Positions 41,771 to 51,837 of a DNA stretch of 64,000 nucleotides are shown in pieces. Made by a program: the position numbers and the translations under genes. The notes beneath the pieces were generated by a model. The model was not told the origin of the DNA. It was given only the letters and a program-made list of their open reading frames with translations, and searched no databases. Position 1 is the first letter of the stretch. Each line of letters starts with the position of its first letter. Source of the DNA: Nocardia vinacea (GTDB lineage Bacteria > Actinomycetota > Actinomycetes > Mycobacteriales > Mycobacteriaceae); assembly GCF_035920345.1 (NCBI RefSeq), contig NZ_CP109149.1, forward strand, positions 9,238,001-9,302,000. Reading direction: 5' to 3'.

Positions 41771-42457
41771 GGCGAGTGCTTCGTGACGAATCCACTCGAG
41801 CAAGGCGGGGTTGTCGGCCGTGGTGATGACGCCGATTGTGGTGCGGACGTAGCGGTCGTTGTCCAGCAGGGCGAGCATGCTCGCGGCCAGGTCCGCGCGG
41901 GCGGTGAACCTGCCGTCGGCGTGGCCCTCGACGACGGTGTAGTCGGTGACCGACGGCAGGTGGTAGAGCCCGCTCGGGCGCACGATCGTCCAGTCCAGAT
42001 CGGTGGCGCGGATCAGTGTTTCCATTCGCCGCATGTCGTCGTACAGAGTCTTACCCGCCACCCGCGTCACATATGGCAGTAGTACGCGGTTGAACAGGAA
42101 CCCGCCGTCGGAGTACGGATGCGGGTCGACTCCGCTCGAGCTGACGACGGCGAGCCGACGCACCCGATGCCGTTCCATCGCGGCGACAATATTGGCCACA
42201 CCGCGCGAATAGGTGCTGATCGGATCCTTACCGGCGGGCACCCCCAGCGTCGACAGCACCGCATTTCGCCCCGCCACGACGGCGTCGACGGCACCCGGAT
42301 CGAGCACATCTGCACCAACTATCTCGAGCCGATCATGGTGCAGCGGAAACGAATCCGGCTGCCGGGTGACCGCGGCGACCTCATGTCCGGCGGCGAGTGC
42401 CTGGCCGGTGAGCAGCCGGCCGGTGGGACCGTTTGCTCCGAAGACTGTGATACGCAT
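41762..42457 (-). CDS. NmrA-like NAD(P)-binding epimerase/reductase
   Basis: A 231-residue Rossmann protein starting MRITVFGANGPTGRLLTGQA, with VVAGRNAVLSTLG, LAVVSSSGVDPHP and a DWTIVRPSGLYHLP region typical of atypical SDRs of the NmrA/HSCARG type. It is the second gene of an operon with a flavoprotein under an ECF41-type promoter. ECF41 sigma factors typically control one such carboxymuconolactone decarboxylase, oxidoreductase or epimerase gene, which fits. Substrate unknown. Confidence 0.88.
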   Translation of the reverse strand: MRITVFGANGPTGRLLTGQALAAGHEVAAVTRQPDSFPLHHDRLEIVGADVLDPGAVDAVVAGRNAVLSTLGVPAGKDPISTYSRGVANIVAAMERHRVRRLAVVSSSGVDPHPYSDGGFLFNRVLLPYVTRVAGKTLYDDMRRMETLIRATDLDWTIVRPSGLYHLPSVTDYTVVEGHADGRFTARADLAASMLALLDNDRYVRTTIGVITTADNPALLEWIRHEALAKT

Positions 42458-42479
42458 GAAGATTCGATTCTCCTGTTGA

Positions 42480-43550
42480 TCAGAAACTGGAAACGCCTGC
42501 GCGGGCGGATGAGAACGCGCTGTGGGTGGCCATTTCCTTGAGTGCGACCGCGGTACGTCCGGCGAAGTAGGCGCGCCGGACCGTGTCGTCGGTGTGGGTG
42601 AACTGGGCTACCGCGTCCTTCCTGCCCAGCGAGAGGCCGCGGCTGAAGTACGGGAAGGAATGCGGTTTGGGCTTGCGGCCCGCGAGTAGGCGAGCGAAGT
42701 TGTCGGCCGCGTGAATGGCCTGCGGTAAGGCGGTGTAGCAGGCGAAACGTGCTCCGGGCACGGCAGCGCAGTCGCCGACGGCGAAGATCCGCTGGTCGCT
42801 GACGCTGCGCAGGAACTCGTCGACGACCGCACGTCCGCGCGCGTCGACCTCGAGACCGCTGCGCGCCGCGAGGTCGGGAACGTCCGACACGATCGCCCAC
42901 AGGGTCAGGTCCGAAACCATATCCCAACCCGACCGCAGCCGCACGACATCCTCTGCGCCCGAACCGACTTCGGCCACCTCATCATCGATGATCTCGACGG
43001 TCAGTCGCTCCAGCCCGGCGCGTACCCGCCGATATGCCCCGCCCGAAAGGCCGCCGCCCACCGAGGAACCGATCAGCCGCACTCGCAGATCCGGTCTGGC
43101 CTCGGCGATTTCGGCCGCGGTCTCGATGCCGGTCGGACCACCCCCGATGACGGTGACATGGTCACCCGAGGTGAGCGCCGCCAGCGCCGCGCGAGCCTGC
43201 TGCGCACCTTCCCACGTTCCCACCGGAACGGTTCCGGGTATGGGCGAAACCGTGCTGCCGACGGCCAAGAAGGCGTAATCGAAGTCGATCCGCTCGCCGT
43301 CGGCGAGGGCGACGGTGCCGTCACCGATCTTGTCGACGGTGCCTACCCGTGCCGTGATCCCTTCCCGCAGTACCTCTGCGAGAGGTGTTGCTGCCGAGTA
43401 TGTTCCCGCGATCTGCTGGTGCAGCCGGACCCGCTGCACGAAGTCCGGGCGCGGGTTGATCACCGTGACCTCGGCATCCTTGACCTTCCTGGCTACTCGG
43501 TTCGCCACGAGCGTGCCCGAATAGCCGCTGCCCACTACGACGACCTGCAT
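42480..43550 (-). CDS. FAD-dependent NADH dehydrogenase-like oxidoreductase
   Basis: A 356-residue two-dinucleotide-binding flavoprotein of the NDH-2 type. The FAD motif is VVVVGSGYSGTLVANRVARK at the N-terminus, the NAD(P)H motif VTVIGGGPTGIETAAEIAEA at about 143-162, and a second FAD contact is FAVGDCAAVPG. AGGAGG precedes the ATG at 43550. It is divergent from the ECF41-type sigma factor and has a matching promoter (43586-43612), so it belongs to the regulon. It may reduce quinones or detoxify reactive compounds. Confidence 0.9.
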   Translation of the reverse strand: MQVVVVGSGYSGTLVANRVARKVKDAEVTVINPRPDFVQRVRLHQQIAGTYSAATPLAEVLREGITARVGTVDKIGDGTVALADGERIDFDYAFLAVGSTVSPIPGTVPVGTWEGAQQARAALAALTSGDHVTVIGGGPTGIETAAEIAEARPDLRVRLIGSSVGGGLSGGAYRRVRAGLERLTVEIIDDEVAEVGSGAEDVVRLRSGWDMVSDLTLWAIVSDVPDLAARSGLEVDARGRAVVDEFLRSVSDQRIFAVGDCAAVPGARFACYTALPQAIHAADNFARLLAGRKPKPHSFPYFSRGLSLGRKDAVAQFTHTDDTVRRAYFAGRTAVALKEMATHSAFSSARAGVSSF

Positions 43551-43585
43551 GTCAGCCTCCTGTCTTGGTAACCGGACGAACACCA

Positions 43586-43612
43586 GACGCTCGTGACCGC
43601 GGTCCTGTGACG
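43586..43612 (-). promoter_or_regulatory. ECF41-type promoter of the flavoprotein operon
   Basis: Read on the minus strand: CGTCACA-N16-CGTC, one mismatch to the sigma-gene promoter TGTCACA-N16-CGTC on the other strand. The ATG lies about 35 bases downstream. Confidence 0.7.
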
Positions 43613-43647
43613 CCCGCGCCTACATGACGTGCGTCACTGAGGGTGGG

Positions 43648-43674
43648 TGTCACAAAGTGGGCAGGACCGGCGTC
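43648..43674 (+). promoter_or_regulatory. ECF41-type promoter of the sigma gene
   Basis: TGTCACA-N16-CGTC, matching the known ECF41 consensus (TGTCA... about 16 bases ...CGTC). Autoregulation is therefore likely. Confidence 0.75.
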
Positions 43675-43700
43675 TCGTGTGTATGGCACAGTCGAGAGCA

Positions 43701-44606
43701 ATGAGTGACGCGGGCGAAGTCGACCGCCTGGACCCTGCCACCGAAGCGTTCCTCGCCCACCGCAGGCTGCTGTTCACCGTCGCCTACGAAATGCTCGGCT
43801 CGGCCGCCGACGCCGAAGACGTCCTGCAGGAAACCTGGCTGCGGTGGGCCGATGTCGACCTGACCACGGTGCAGGACCAGCGCGCCTACCTGGTCCGGAT
43901 CACCACCCGCAAGGCACTCGACCGGCTGCGCACACTCGACCGGCGCAAGGAGTCCTACGTCGGTCCCTGGCTGCCCGAGCCGTTGCTCACCGCCCCCGAC
44001 GTGGCCGACGATGTCGAACTGGCCGACAGCGTCTCGATGGCGATGCTGCTCGTGCTCGAGACGCTCACCCCGACCGAGCGCGCGGTGTTCGTACTGCGCG
44101 AGGTATTCGACCTGGCCTACGACGAAATCGCTGAAGCGGTCGACAAAACCCCCGCCGCGGTCCGCCAGATCGCCCACCGTGCACGAGCACACGTCGCCGC
44201 GCGCCGCCCCCGTGGAGTCATCTCCTCGGCCCAGACCCGCGACGCACTCGCCGCCTTTCAACGCGCGGTCGAAACCGGCGATCTACAGAGCCTGCTCGAA
44301 ATCCTCGCGCCGGACGTCGTCGCCCTCAACGACGGCGGCGGAATCAGACAGGCCCTCCCGCGCCCCATCATCGGGGCCGAGCGAGTGGCTCGGCTGTTCG
44401 CCGCCTACTGGAACACGATCGGCGCCGCGGCGACACTGCAACCGACACAGGTCAATGGCTACCCTGCGTTGATCATCCGGCTCAACGGCGAACTCGACAC
44501 CGTCACGGCGGTGCGCATCGACGACGGCCTCATCAGCGGCATCTACTCCGTGCGCAATCCGCAGAAGCTGTCGCATATGCAGCGCGAAACCTTTCTGCAT
44601 CGTTGA
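43701..44606 (+). CDS. ECF41/SigJ-type sigma factor with SnoaL C-terminal domain
   Basis: A 301-residue sigma factor. Sigma region 2 is at about residues 15-85 (RRLLFTVAYEMLGSAADAED, DQRAYLVRITTRKALDR) and region 4 at about 125-180 (TPTERAVFVLREVFDLAYDE). A C-terminal SnoaL-like domain covers about 195-300 (RDALAAFQRAVETGDLQSLL, then NPQKLSHMQRE). No anti-sigma gene is adjacent; in this group the SnoaL domain regulates activity. The ATG at 43701 follows GAGAG; ATG 43683 in the same frame lies close to the probable transcription start. The TGTCACA-type promoter supports autoregulation. Confidence 0.92.
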   Translation: MSDAGEVDRLDPATEAFLAHRRLLFTVAYEMLGSAADAEDVLQETWLRWADVDLTTVQDQRAYLVRITTRKALDRLRTLDRRKESYVGPWLPEPLLTAPDVADDVELADSVSMAMLLVLETLTPTERAVFVLREVFDLAYDEIAEAVDKTPAAVRQIAHRARAHVAARRPRGVISSAQTRDALAAFQRAVETGDLQSLLEILAPDVVALNDGGGIRQALPRPIIGAERVARLFAAYWNTIGAAATLQPTQVNGYPALIIRLNGELDTVTAVRIDDGLISGIYSVRNPQKLSHMQRETFLHR

Positions 44607-44795
44607 TGCCCGGGTGCCGACGCAATACGCAGCGTCACTCGATGTCCGTACCTGCCGAGCCCTGGTCGGCTTTGCGCCGACGTGATTGCCGGATCGACGA
44701 AGAGGGGTCGCGGGCGGTGAATCGTGACTCGTTCGCATGAAGCTGTCCCACAACGGGCTCCTCGTCGACACGACATCTGGCGTTGCGCTACAAGA

Positions 44796-45221
44796 TCACG
44801 ATCGAGCGATGCAGTCCAGTGCTGATGCTTCGATTGCCTGTTTCATTTCCTTGATGCCGTATTCGGTGCGGATTCGAATTTCGGGGGCGACGGTGTCGGG
44901 GAGGACATCGGTTATCCAGATCAGGCGGCCGCGCTCACCCTCGCTTCGGACCTCGAAGGATGCGTGGTGGTAGTCCAGGGATGGTCTGGCGCCTTCCGTG
45001 ACGGAGTAGGCCAGGCGGCGGGTTCGGTCGTCGATGGAGACGATCAGTTCCCGGATTACGTGGCCGTCCGGAAATGTGAGGAAGCGTTCGACGCCCTGGA
45101 TGCGGGTGTCGGCGACTCGGCCGGGGAGCAGGCGTGTGTGCACGGCGCCGACATCACGTACGACATCCCAAATGTGTTGTGGGGAAGTATCGATGACGAT
45201 TTCGGTGCGGATGGTGGCCAT
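44796..45221 (-). CDS. SRPBCC (polyketide cyclase/START-like) protein
   Basis: A 141-residue helix-grip protein: IRTEIVIDTSPQHIWDVVRD, RIQGVERFLTFPDGHVIREL, DDRTRRLAYSVTEGARPSLD, ending IKEMKQAIEASALDCIAR. These bind hydrophobic ligands; some are cyclases or detoxification proteins. Single gene. GGAAGA lies about ten bases before the start. Confidence 0.88.
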   Translation of the reverse strand: MATIRTEIVIDTSPQHIWDVVRDVGAVHTRLLPGRVADTRIQGVERFLTFPDGHVIRELIVSIDDRTRRLAYSVTEGARPSLDYHHASFEVRSEGERGRLIWITDVLPDTVAPEIRIRTEYGIKEMKQAIEASALDCIARS

Positions 45222-45306
45222 GGGGTCGAGTCTTCCCCATCTCGGGGCGTGATCGTCACGCAGTGCTACGAGTCACGGTCGATCATCGACCCCTGTGCTA
45301 GCGGGA

Positions 45307-45546
45307 TCACCCGAAATCACGCGCAAGTACGGCCCGGGCGCGGGCGTCGGCCAAGAGCAGACCCGCTTCTCGGCGCAGTCTGCCGAGTTCGCGACATCGC
45401 TGGACAGAATCGGCCGTGCTCTCGAGTTCCTGGTCCAACGAGCCGAGGGTGGATTGCAAGTCACCTACCGTCTCAACAGTCGTCCCGGTGCCCAGGTTTC
45501 TTGCTTCCTTTATGAGCTGGGCCAGTCGACCTTCCAGACTGAGCAT
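45307..45546 (-). CDS. small coiled-coil protein
   Basis: A 79-residue helical protein (LEGRLAQLIKEARNLGTGTT, then SLDQELESTADSVQRCRELG) with heptad-like spacing, preceded by GGGAGG four bases before its ATG. No homologue recognised. The good ribosome binding site makes translation likely. Confidence 0.55.
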   Translation of the reverse strand: MLSLEGRLAQLIKEARNLGTGTTVETVGDLQSTLGSLDQELESTADSVQRCRELGRLRREAGLLLADARARAVLARDFG

Positions 45547-45755
45547 TTCGCCTCCCGAGCGCGCACAGCTGCGTGTCCGTCGGCGTCACCGAAGCCCGGT
45601 TCGCCGATCAAATAAGCCGCATTCATTGAGCCGTTAAGTAACGGTACATCAATTGGTGGAATGATGAAAGGGGCTGGTATCACCCGGAATTCACTGTGCT
45701 GTCGGACAATGGGGCGGTTGGTGATCACTCCTCCGGTCCGATGGGAGCCAGCGCT

Positions 45756-48700
45756 GTGCACGATGATCGTCGGTTGATCGAGAACCGCCTCGGGCGGGTC
45801 CTCGCAGAGCGGATCGTTCCAGCGATCTATCCGGAGTCGGTGCCGCTGCGGGCATCGATCTGGGTTGCGCCGGATGAGCCGGTGCCGGTTGCCGAGGGAT
45901 TGGCCGCGCCCCGGACGCCCATCGAATCCGGTGCCAGATGGGGTGCGCCATGGGGGACCAGCTGGTTCACGGTCGAGGGCACGGTGCCTGCCGAGTGGGC
46001 GGGCAAAACCGTCGAGGGGATCATCGATCTCGGTTTCGACCGGAATATGACGGGCTTCCAGTGCGAGGGTCTGGTCTATCGGTCGGACGGATCGCCGGTG
46101 AAGGGGCTGCACCCGCGTAACCAGTGGGTGCGGGTGGCGTCCCCGGCGGTCGGTGGCGAGCATGTGCTGTTGCACGTCGAGGCGGCTTCGAACCCGATCA
46201 TCCCCTTTTTCTCGCCGAACGCTCTCGGTGACAAGCTCACTGCTGGTAACGAGCCGCAATACCGGCTGGGCCGAATGGATCTCGCGGTTTTCGACGACGA
46301 GGTCTGGCAGCTGGTGCAGGATCTGGAGGTTCTCGGCGAGCTGATGCATGAGATGCCCGAGGAACCTGCCCGCCGCTACGACATCGTGCGTGCGATCGAG
46401 CGCGCACTCGACGCCGTCGATCTACAGGATGTGAACGCCACCGCTACGGCGGCGCGCGAATGCCTGGTCGATGTGCTGGCCAAGCCCGCGGTACCGTCCG
46501 CGCACACGATTTGCGCGGTGGGGCACGCGCATATCGATACGGCGTGGCTGTGGCCGCTGCGCGAGACGGTGCGCAAGGTCGCTCGTACGACCGCGAATAT
46601 GGCCGCGTTGTTGGCCGACGAGCCCGAGTTCATCTATGCGATGTCGCAAGCCGCGCAGTTCGACTTCATCAAGCAGCACCGTCCCGAGGTCTACGAGCGG
46701 GTCAAGCAGGCGGTATCGGAGGGACGGTTCGTGCCGACCGGCGGTATGTGGGTCGAGGCGGATACGAATATGCCGGGTTCGGAAGCGATGGCGCGGCAGT
46801 TCGTACACGGTAAGCGGTTCTTTCTGGCGGAATTCGGTGTCGAGAACGAAGAGGCGTGGCTGCCCGACACCTTCGGGTTCGCCGCCGGACTGCCGCAGAT
46901 CGTCAAGGCGGCCGGATCGAAATGGTTACTGACACAAAAGATTTCGTGGAGTCAGATCAACCAGTTTCCGCACCATACCTTCTTGTGGGAGGGGATCGAC
47001 GGAACCCGGATCTTCACTCATTTTCCGCCGGTAGATACCTACAACTGTTCGATGCACGGTCGTGAGATCGCCCATGCCGCACGGAATTTCAAGGAAAAGG
47101 GCCGTGCGTCGATATCGCTCGCGCCGACCGGCTGGGGTGACGGTGGTGGCGGCACGACGCGGGAGATGATCGCGAAGGCCGCCAGGATGGCCGATCTCGA
47201 GGGTTCGCCCAAAGTGGTGTGGGACTCCCCATCCGGCTTCTTCGCCAGGGCCGAGGCCGAGTACGAGAACCCGCCGGTGTGGGTGGGGGAGCTGTATCTG
47301 GAGTTGCACCGTGGCACGTTGACCAGTCAGGCGAAGACCAAGCAGGGCAACCGGCGCAGCGAGCACCTGCTGCGAGAGGTCGAGCTGTGGGCCGCCACCG
47401 CGGCGGTGCGGAAGAACTTCGAATATCCGTACGCGGCGTTGGACCGAATCTGGAAGACGGTGCTGCTGAACCAGTTTCACGACATTCTGCCCGGCTCGTC
47501 GATCGCATGGGTGCACCGTGAGGCGGAGCAGACGTATGCGGCGGTGGCCGAGGAGCTGACGGCGATTATCGAGCGGGCGCAATGGGTGCTCGGTGGTGAG
47601 CGGGTGGGACCGAATATGTTCAACCCGACGCCGCATACCTGGCGAACGGTTCCGGCCGGTGCGGCGGCTCCGGTGGATTCGAGTGACTCATGCTCAGTGG
47701 TCGAGCGTGCAGGTGGCGGGTTCGTCCTCGACAACGGCCTGGCGCGAGTCGAAGTGGACGCGCGCGGTCTCGTCGTATCGATGTTCGACCTCGAGCATCA
47801 GCGCGAGACGCTGCCACCGGGTTCGGCCGCGAATCTCCTACAGCTGCACCCGGATTTCCCGAATTCTTGGGACGCTTGGGATGTCGATCTCTTCTATCGA
47901 AACCGGGTCATCGACCTGACCGAAGCGGAATTCGTCGCGGCAGATCCGGATTCGCATGGCGCAGCCGTGGTGCGGGTCGGCCGCTCATTCGGGTCTTCCG
48001 AAGTCGAGCAGACCCTGACACTGCGGACGGGCGCGCGCGGTCTGGATATCGACACCACCGTCGACTGGTACGAGACCGAGAAATTCCTCAAACTTGCCTT
48101 CCCCCTGGACATCCACGCCGACCGCTATGCGTCCGAAACCCAATTCGGGCACCTCTTCCGGCCCACCCACACCAACACCAGCTGGGAGTACGCGAAGTTC
48201 GAAGCCTGCAGTCACCGCTTCGTCCACTTCGCCGAGCCCGGCTGGGGTGTGGCGCTCGTCAACGACTCGACCTACGGCCACGACGTCACCCGTACTGTTC
48301 GAGCCGATGGCGGGACAACGACAACACTGCGGTTTTCACTATTGCGGGCACCCCGGTTCCCGGATCCGGAGACAGACCACGGTACGCACCACTTCCGGCA
48401 CGCCCTGATTCCCAGCGCTTCGATCGGAGATGCCGTGCGCGCGGGCTACCGCATCAACCTCGACACCGCGCGCCCCGGTGTCGCCGAACCCGTTGCGCCA
48501 CTGTTCATTATCGACAACGACGCCGTTGTGACCAGCGCCGTCAAACTTGCGGACGACGGCAGCGGCGACGTCGTGCTCCGCGTCTACGAGGCCCACGGCG
48601 GCCGAGCCTCGGCGCTGGTAACCACAGGCTTCGATATCGCCGGATTTCAGACCTGCGATCTACTGGAACGCCCACTGCCAGGAGAGACCTCCGCGGCCGC

Positions 48701-48782
48701 GGAGGCCGCAGGAGTCCGCCTGCAGCTGCGACCTTTCCAACTCGTCACCCTCCGGTTCGCCCTCCCACAACTGGACCGCTGA
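45756..48782 (+). CDS. GH38 alpha-mannosidase
   Basis: A 1008-residue cytoplasmic alpha-mannosidase. The GH38 catalytic core has the metal motif GHAHIDTAWLWPL (about 257-269) and the probable nucleophile Asp in WVEADTNMPGSE (about 330-341). WLPDTFGFAAGLPQIV and the long C-terminal beta domains are also typical. The GTG at 45756 fits the common MHDDR start of the family and has GGGAG eight bases before it; upstream in-frame starts (GTG 45696, ATG 45741) lack a ribosome site. It has no signal peptide. It probably trims mannosides or recycles mannosylated envelope glycans. Confidence 0.92.
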   Translation: MHDDRRLIENRLGRVLAERIVPAIYPESVPLRASIWVAPDEPVPVAEGLAAPRTPIESGARWGAPWGTSWFTVEGTVPAEWAGKTVEGIIDLGFDRNMTGFQCEGLVYRSDGSPVKGLHPRNQWVRVASPAVGGEHVLLHVEAASNPIIPFFSPNALGDKLTAGNEPQYRLGRMDLAVFDDEVWQLVQDLEVLGELMHEMPEEPARRYDIVRAIERALDAVDLQDVNATATAARECLVDVLAKPAVPSAHTICAVGHAHIDTAWLWPLRETVRKVARTTANMAALLADEPEFIYAMSQAAQFDFIKQHRPEVYERVKQAVSEGRFVPTGGMWVEADTNMPGSEAMARQFVHGKRFFLAEFGVENEEAWLPDTFGFAAGLPQIVKAAGSKWLLTQKISWSQINQFPHHTFLWEGIDGTRIFTHFPPVDTYNCSMHGREIAHAARNFKEKGRASISLAPTGWGDGGGGTTREMIAKAARMADLEGSPKVVWDSPSGFFARAEAEYENPPVWVGELYLELHRGTLTSQAKTKQGNRRSEHLLREVELWAATAAVRKNFEYPYAALDRIWKTVLLNQFHDILPGSSIAWVHREAEQTYAAVAEELTAIIERAQWVLGGERVGPNMFNPTPHTWRTVPAGAAAPVDSSDSCSVVERAGGGFVLDNGLARVEVDARGLVVSMFDLEHQRETLPPGSAANLLQLHPDFPNSWDAWDVDLFYRNRVIDLTEAEFVAADPDSHGAAVVRVGRSFGSSEVEQTLTLRTGARGLDIDTTVDWYETEKFLKLAFPLDIHADRYASETQFGHLFRPTHTNTSWEYAKFEACSHRFVHFAEPGWGVALVNDSTYGHDVTRTVRADGGTTTTLRFSLLRAPRFPDPETDHGTHHFRHALIPSASIGDAVRAGYRINLDTARPGVAEPVAPLFIIDNDAVVTSAVKLADDGSGDVVLRVYEAHGGRASALVTTGFDIAGFQTCDLLERPLPGETSAAAEAAGVRLQLRPFQLVTLRFALPQLDR

Positions 48783-48978
48783 CCATCATGTGCTGCTGTT
48801 GGTGGTCGCTCGGGGCCGACGCCGCCACCAACGCATGGTGATCGTTTGACCAGCATGGAGTAGGTATTCCACTACGCGACTCACCTGGGAAATTCGCGTA
48901 GTCGGATACCCGTGTCCGGGTGCTCGACTCGGCGCAAACTCAGGGGTGAGGTTGGGGATGGCCGGGAGGAGGTGTTGC

Positions 48979-51837
48979 GTGGTCGATTCAGGCGCCACGG
49001 CACCGTCTGGGGGCCGGCGGCTGGGATTGCAGCGGCCCAGGTTGCTGCGCCGGATGGCGGATGCCGATGTCACGGTTGTCATCGCGGCCGCGGGTTCGGG
49101 GAAGACGCACCTGCTGCAGCAGTATGCCGCGGCCAGCGGCGATGGCGTGGCCTGGTACCGGGCCGATCCGGACGATATCGATGCCGAGTGTTTCGTGCGG
49201 CGGCTGCGGGCGGTGTCGGAGCACGGTCCGCGAACCCTGATCGTGGATGATTTCCACTTCGTCGTCGGCGGGCCCGCCGAGTCGGCCTTCGAACGGTTCG
49301 CATTGTCGGATCCGGTGACCGGTGCGCGTGTCGTACTCGGTTCCCGGGTGCGTCCCACCGTCAATCTGATGCGCGCGGAAATCGGTCGGGTGACCGTGCT
49401 GTCCGGTGACGATCTGCGCTTCCGCTGTTGGGAGGTCGAGGAGCTGTTCTCGAGCGTCTACGGCCATCGCCTGCCGCCGGACGAGGCGGCGGCGCTGTCC
49501 CGGTTCACCGATGGCTGGGCGGCGGGTCTGCACCTTTTCCACCTCGGCACCCAGACCCTCGGCGCTGGTGCGCGGCGAGCGGCGATCCGCGCGCTCAGTG
49601 GCAGGGCGCGCTATCTGCAGGGCTATCTTGCGCACACCGTGCTCGGTGAGCTGCCCGCCGAATTATGTGAATTCCTGCGCCGCACACACGTTTTCGAGAC
49701 GGTCAGCGCCGAGCGCTGCGACCGGCTGCTCGATCGCACCGATTCGGCGGCGCTGCTGGCCGAGTTGGAGCGGCGCCAGGCACTGACCAGTTCGGACGAC
49801 GACGGCCACAGTTTCCGCTACCACGAGGTGCTGCGCCAGCATCTGGCCTCGGCGCTGCGCGAAGAACTCGGCGCGGCGGAGGCGGCCCGGTGGTGCCGCA
49901 AGGCCGCGATCCAACTCGAGGACGAGCAGGCCTATCCGGAGGCGGCACGGTTGTTCGCGCGTGCGGAACACTGGACCGAGGTGGCCAGGCTGCTGAATAC
50001 GCACGGGGCGCGGGTGGTCGGTGATCCGCAGAGTCCGGTGTGGTGCGCGGGCCTGCCCGCATCGGTGGTCGAGCAGGATCCCTGGCTGTCGTTGGCGACG
50101 GCTCGTCGTGAGGTGGCGGCCGGAAATCTGCGGCGGGGGTCGCAGCGGTATCGGCATGCCGAGCGGCTGTTCTCCGAGCCCGATCTGCGCGCTGCGGCCG
50201 CGCGGGAACGGCGTCTGGTCGATATCTGGCTCGATGCCGCGCCGCAGGTCGAACTGCATTGGCTCGATCGGATCCGCGCCGCAACGACACGTCGTCCGTT
50301 GGACTATGTCGACGATGACAACGGTTGTGCTGGAATGGCTTTCGCACACACCTGTGCCTTGCTGCTGGCCGGTCACGTGCGTCGAGCCGGTCAGCAAGCC
50401 CAGCTGTCGGTCTATGATGCGGCGGTTCCGATGCTCGAGCTGTGGACACAGTTCGTCGGCACCATCGCGGCGATGGTCTGTGGTGAGCACGTGGGGATGC
50501 GAATCGAGTTGCTCGCGGGTGAGGCCGAACGCGCGGGTGCGACGGCGTTGCTGCGGCAGTGCCGCGCGCTATCGCAGCTCGGCGGCTCCGAGGTCGCCGC
50601 GGAATGCGATGCGGCAGGTGATCATTGGGGAGCCGCGCTGGCGGCGGCGATCGCGGCGTATCGGGCACTGCTGGCGGGCGAGCCGTCGATGTCGTTGTGG
50701 CGGGTGGTCAGCGAACGGTGCGTGCGGTTGCGCGCGGATACACCGAAGGCGTGGGCCTTGGCGTTCGAAGCCTTGGCGGCCGCGGCCGAAAGTGCGGGGG
50801 ATGCCGAAACCAAGGCGACGCGCGCCGAGGCGTTCGCTCGTACGACCGGCGTACCCGGTGCCCGCGCGATCGCCCTACTCGCCAACGCAATTCGAACCGA
50901 CAATGTCGCCGCGGCACCGTTCGCTGCCGCGCGTGCACTCGCTGTGGAAATCGGTATGCCATTACCGACGGCACTCGTCGACCGTATTGTTGAGCCGAAA
51001 TCCGTTGTTGCACTGCCGATTCCGAGTAACACAGACCTGCGGTTGCGCTGTCTCGGTGCTTTCGTAGTCGAGGTCGACGGCATCGAATTGGATCCGCGGG
51101 CCCTCCGGCCACGCGCCGCCGCGACCCTTCGCTACCTAGCGATGCGCACTGGGCGGTGGGTGCATCGTGACGACCTGGTCGCGGCGCTGTGGCCCGATCT
51201 GCCCGAAGCCCAGGCCCGGCAGAGTCTGCAGGTGAGCGTATCCGCGGTTCGGCGTTTCCTCGAACCCGATACCGGCCGCGGCAAGTCGACGCTGCTGATG
51301 CGCCGGGGCGAGACGTATTCCCTTGTCCTGAACGGCCGTAGCACCGCCGACGTTGTCACCTTCGAAACGGCGCTGGAGACGGGCCGGTCCGCGCTGCAGC
51401 TCGGTGACGAGGACCGTGCGCACAGTGCGTTCACGGCGGCATTGGTCGAATATCGAGGCGAACTACTGCCCTCGGATGGAGCCGTCGAATGGGTGGTTGC
51501 CGAACGCGATCGGCTCCGAACCCAAGCGTCGCTCGCCGGTGTCACCCTCGCCGAACTCGAGCTGTGCCGCGATCGTGCCGCCGCCGCAATCGACGCATTG
51601 CGGCGCAGCCTGGATATCGATCCGTACCTGGATCGCGCCTGGCGGCTGCTGATATCGGCCTACCAGCGCGCGGATGATCTGGCCGCCGCGGAGCGAGCCC
51701 GGCGCGACTACGCGAAAATGCTCGCCGAGCTGGGCGTTCAATCCGCGAATCCGGTCACCGTGCTTGTCGGGCCAGCTCGAACGGCACGTGCGCCGGGCAC
51801 ATCGCCTCGACCGCGCGTGCGATCCGCTGCCGGGTAG
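48979..51837 (+). CDS. MalT-like ATPase-TPR-SARP regulator beside the injection-system cluster
   Basis: A 952-residue regulator. An N-terminal STAND/MalT-like ATPase has Walker A AAAGSGKT at residues 36-43 and Walker B-like RTLIVDDFHFV. Helical TPR-like sequence follows (about 280-680). The C-terminal SARP part has an OmpR-type winged helix from about 688 (LRCLGAFVVEVDGIELDPRA, LWPDLPEAQARQSLQVSVSA) and a BTAD domain to about 925. GTG 48979 is chosen because GGAGGAGGT lies five bases before it; GTG 48946 is a longer alternative. It converges on the injection-system genes and its end overlaps the last of them by 83 bp. Likely role: activator of that cluster, by position only. Confidence 0.88.
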   Translation: MVDSGATAPSGGRRLGLQRPRLLRRMADADVTVVIAAAGSGKTHLLQQYAAASGDGVAWYRADPDDIDAECFVRRLRAVSEHGPRTLIVDDFHFVVGGPAESAFERFALSDPVTGARVVLGSRVRPTVNLMRAEIGRVTVLSGDDLRFRCWEVEELFSSVYGHRLPPDEAAALSRFTDGWAAGLHLFHLGTQTLGAGARRAAIRALSGRARYLQGYLAHTVLGELPAELCEFLRRTHVFETVSAERCDRLLDRTDSAALLAELERRQALTSSDDDGHSFRYHEVLRQHLASALREELGAAEAARWCRKAAIQLEDEQAYPEAARLFARAEHWTEVARLLNTHGARVVGDPQSPVWCAGLPASVVEQDPWLSLATARREVAAGNLRRGSQRYRHAERLFSEPDLRAAAARERRLVDIWLDAAPQVELHWLDRIRAATTRRPLDYVDDDNGCAGMAFAHTCALLLAGHVRRAGQQAQLSVYDAAVPMLELWTQFVGTIAAMVCGEHVGMRIELLAGEAERAGATALLRQCRALSQLGGSEVAAECDAAGDHWGAALAAAIAAYRALLAGEPSMSLWRVVSERCVRLRADTPKAWALAFEALAAAAESAGDAETKATRAEAFARTTGVPGARAIALLANAIRTDNVAAAPFAAARALAVEIGMPLPTALVDRIVEPKSVVALPIPSNTDLRLRCLGAFVVEVDGIELDPRALRPRAAATLRYLAMRTGRWVHRDDLVAALWPDLPEAQARQSLQVSVSAVRRFLEPDTGRGKSTLLMRRGETYSLVLNGRSTADVVTFETALETGRSALQLGDEDRAHSAFTAALVEYRGELLPSDGAVEWVVAERDRLRTQASLAGVTLAELELCRDRAAAAIDALRRSLDIDPYLDRAWRLLISAYQRADDLAAAERARRDYAKMLAELGVQSANPVTVLVGPARTARAPGTSPRPRVRSAAG

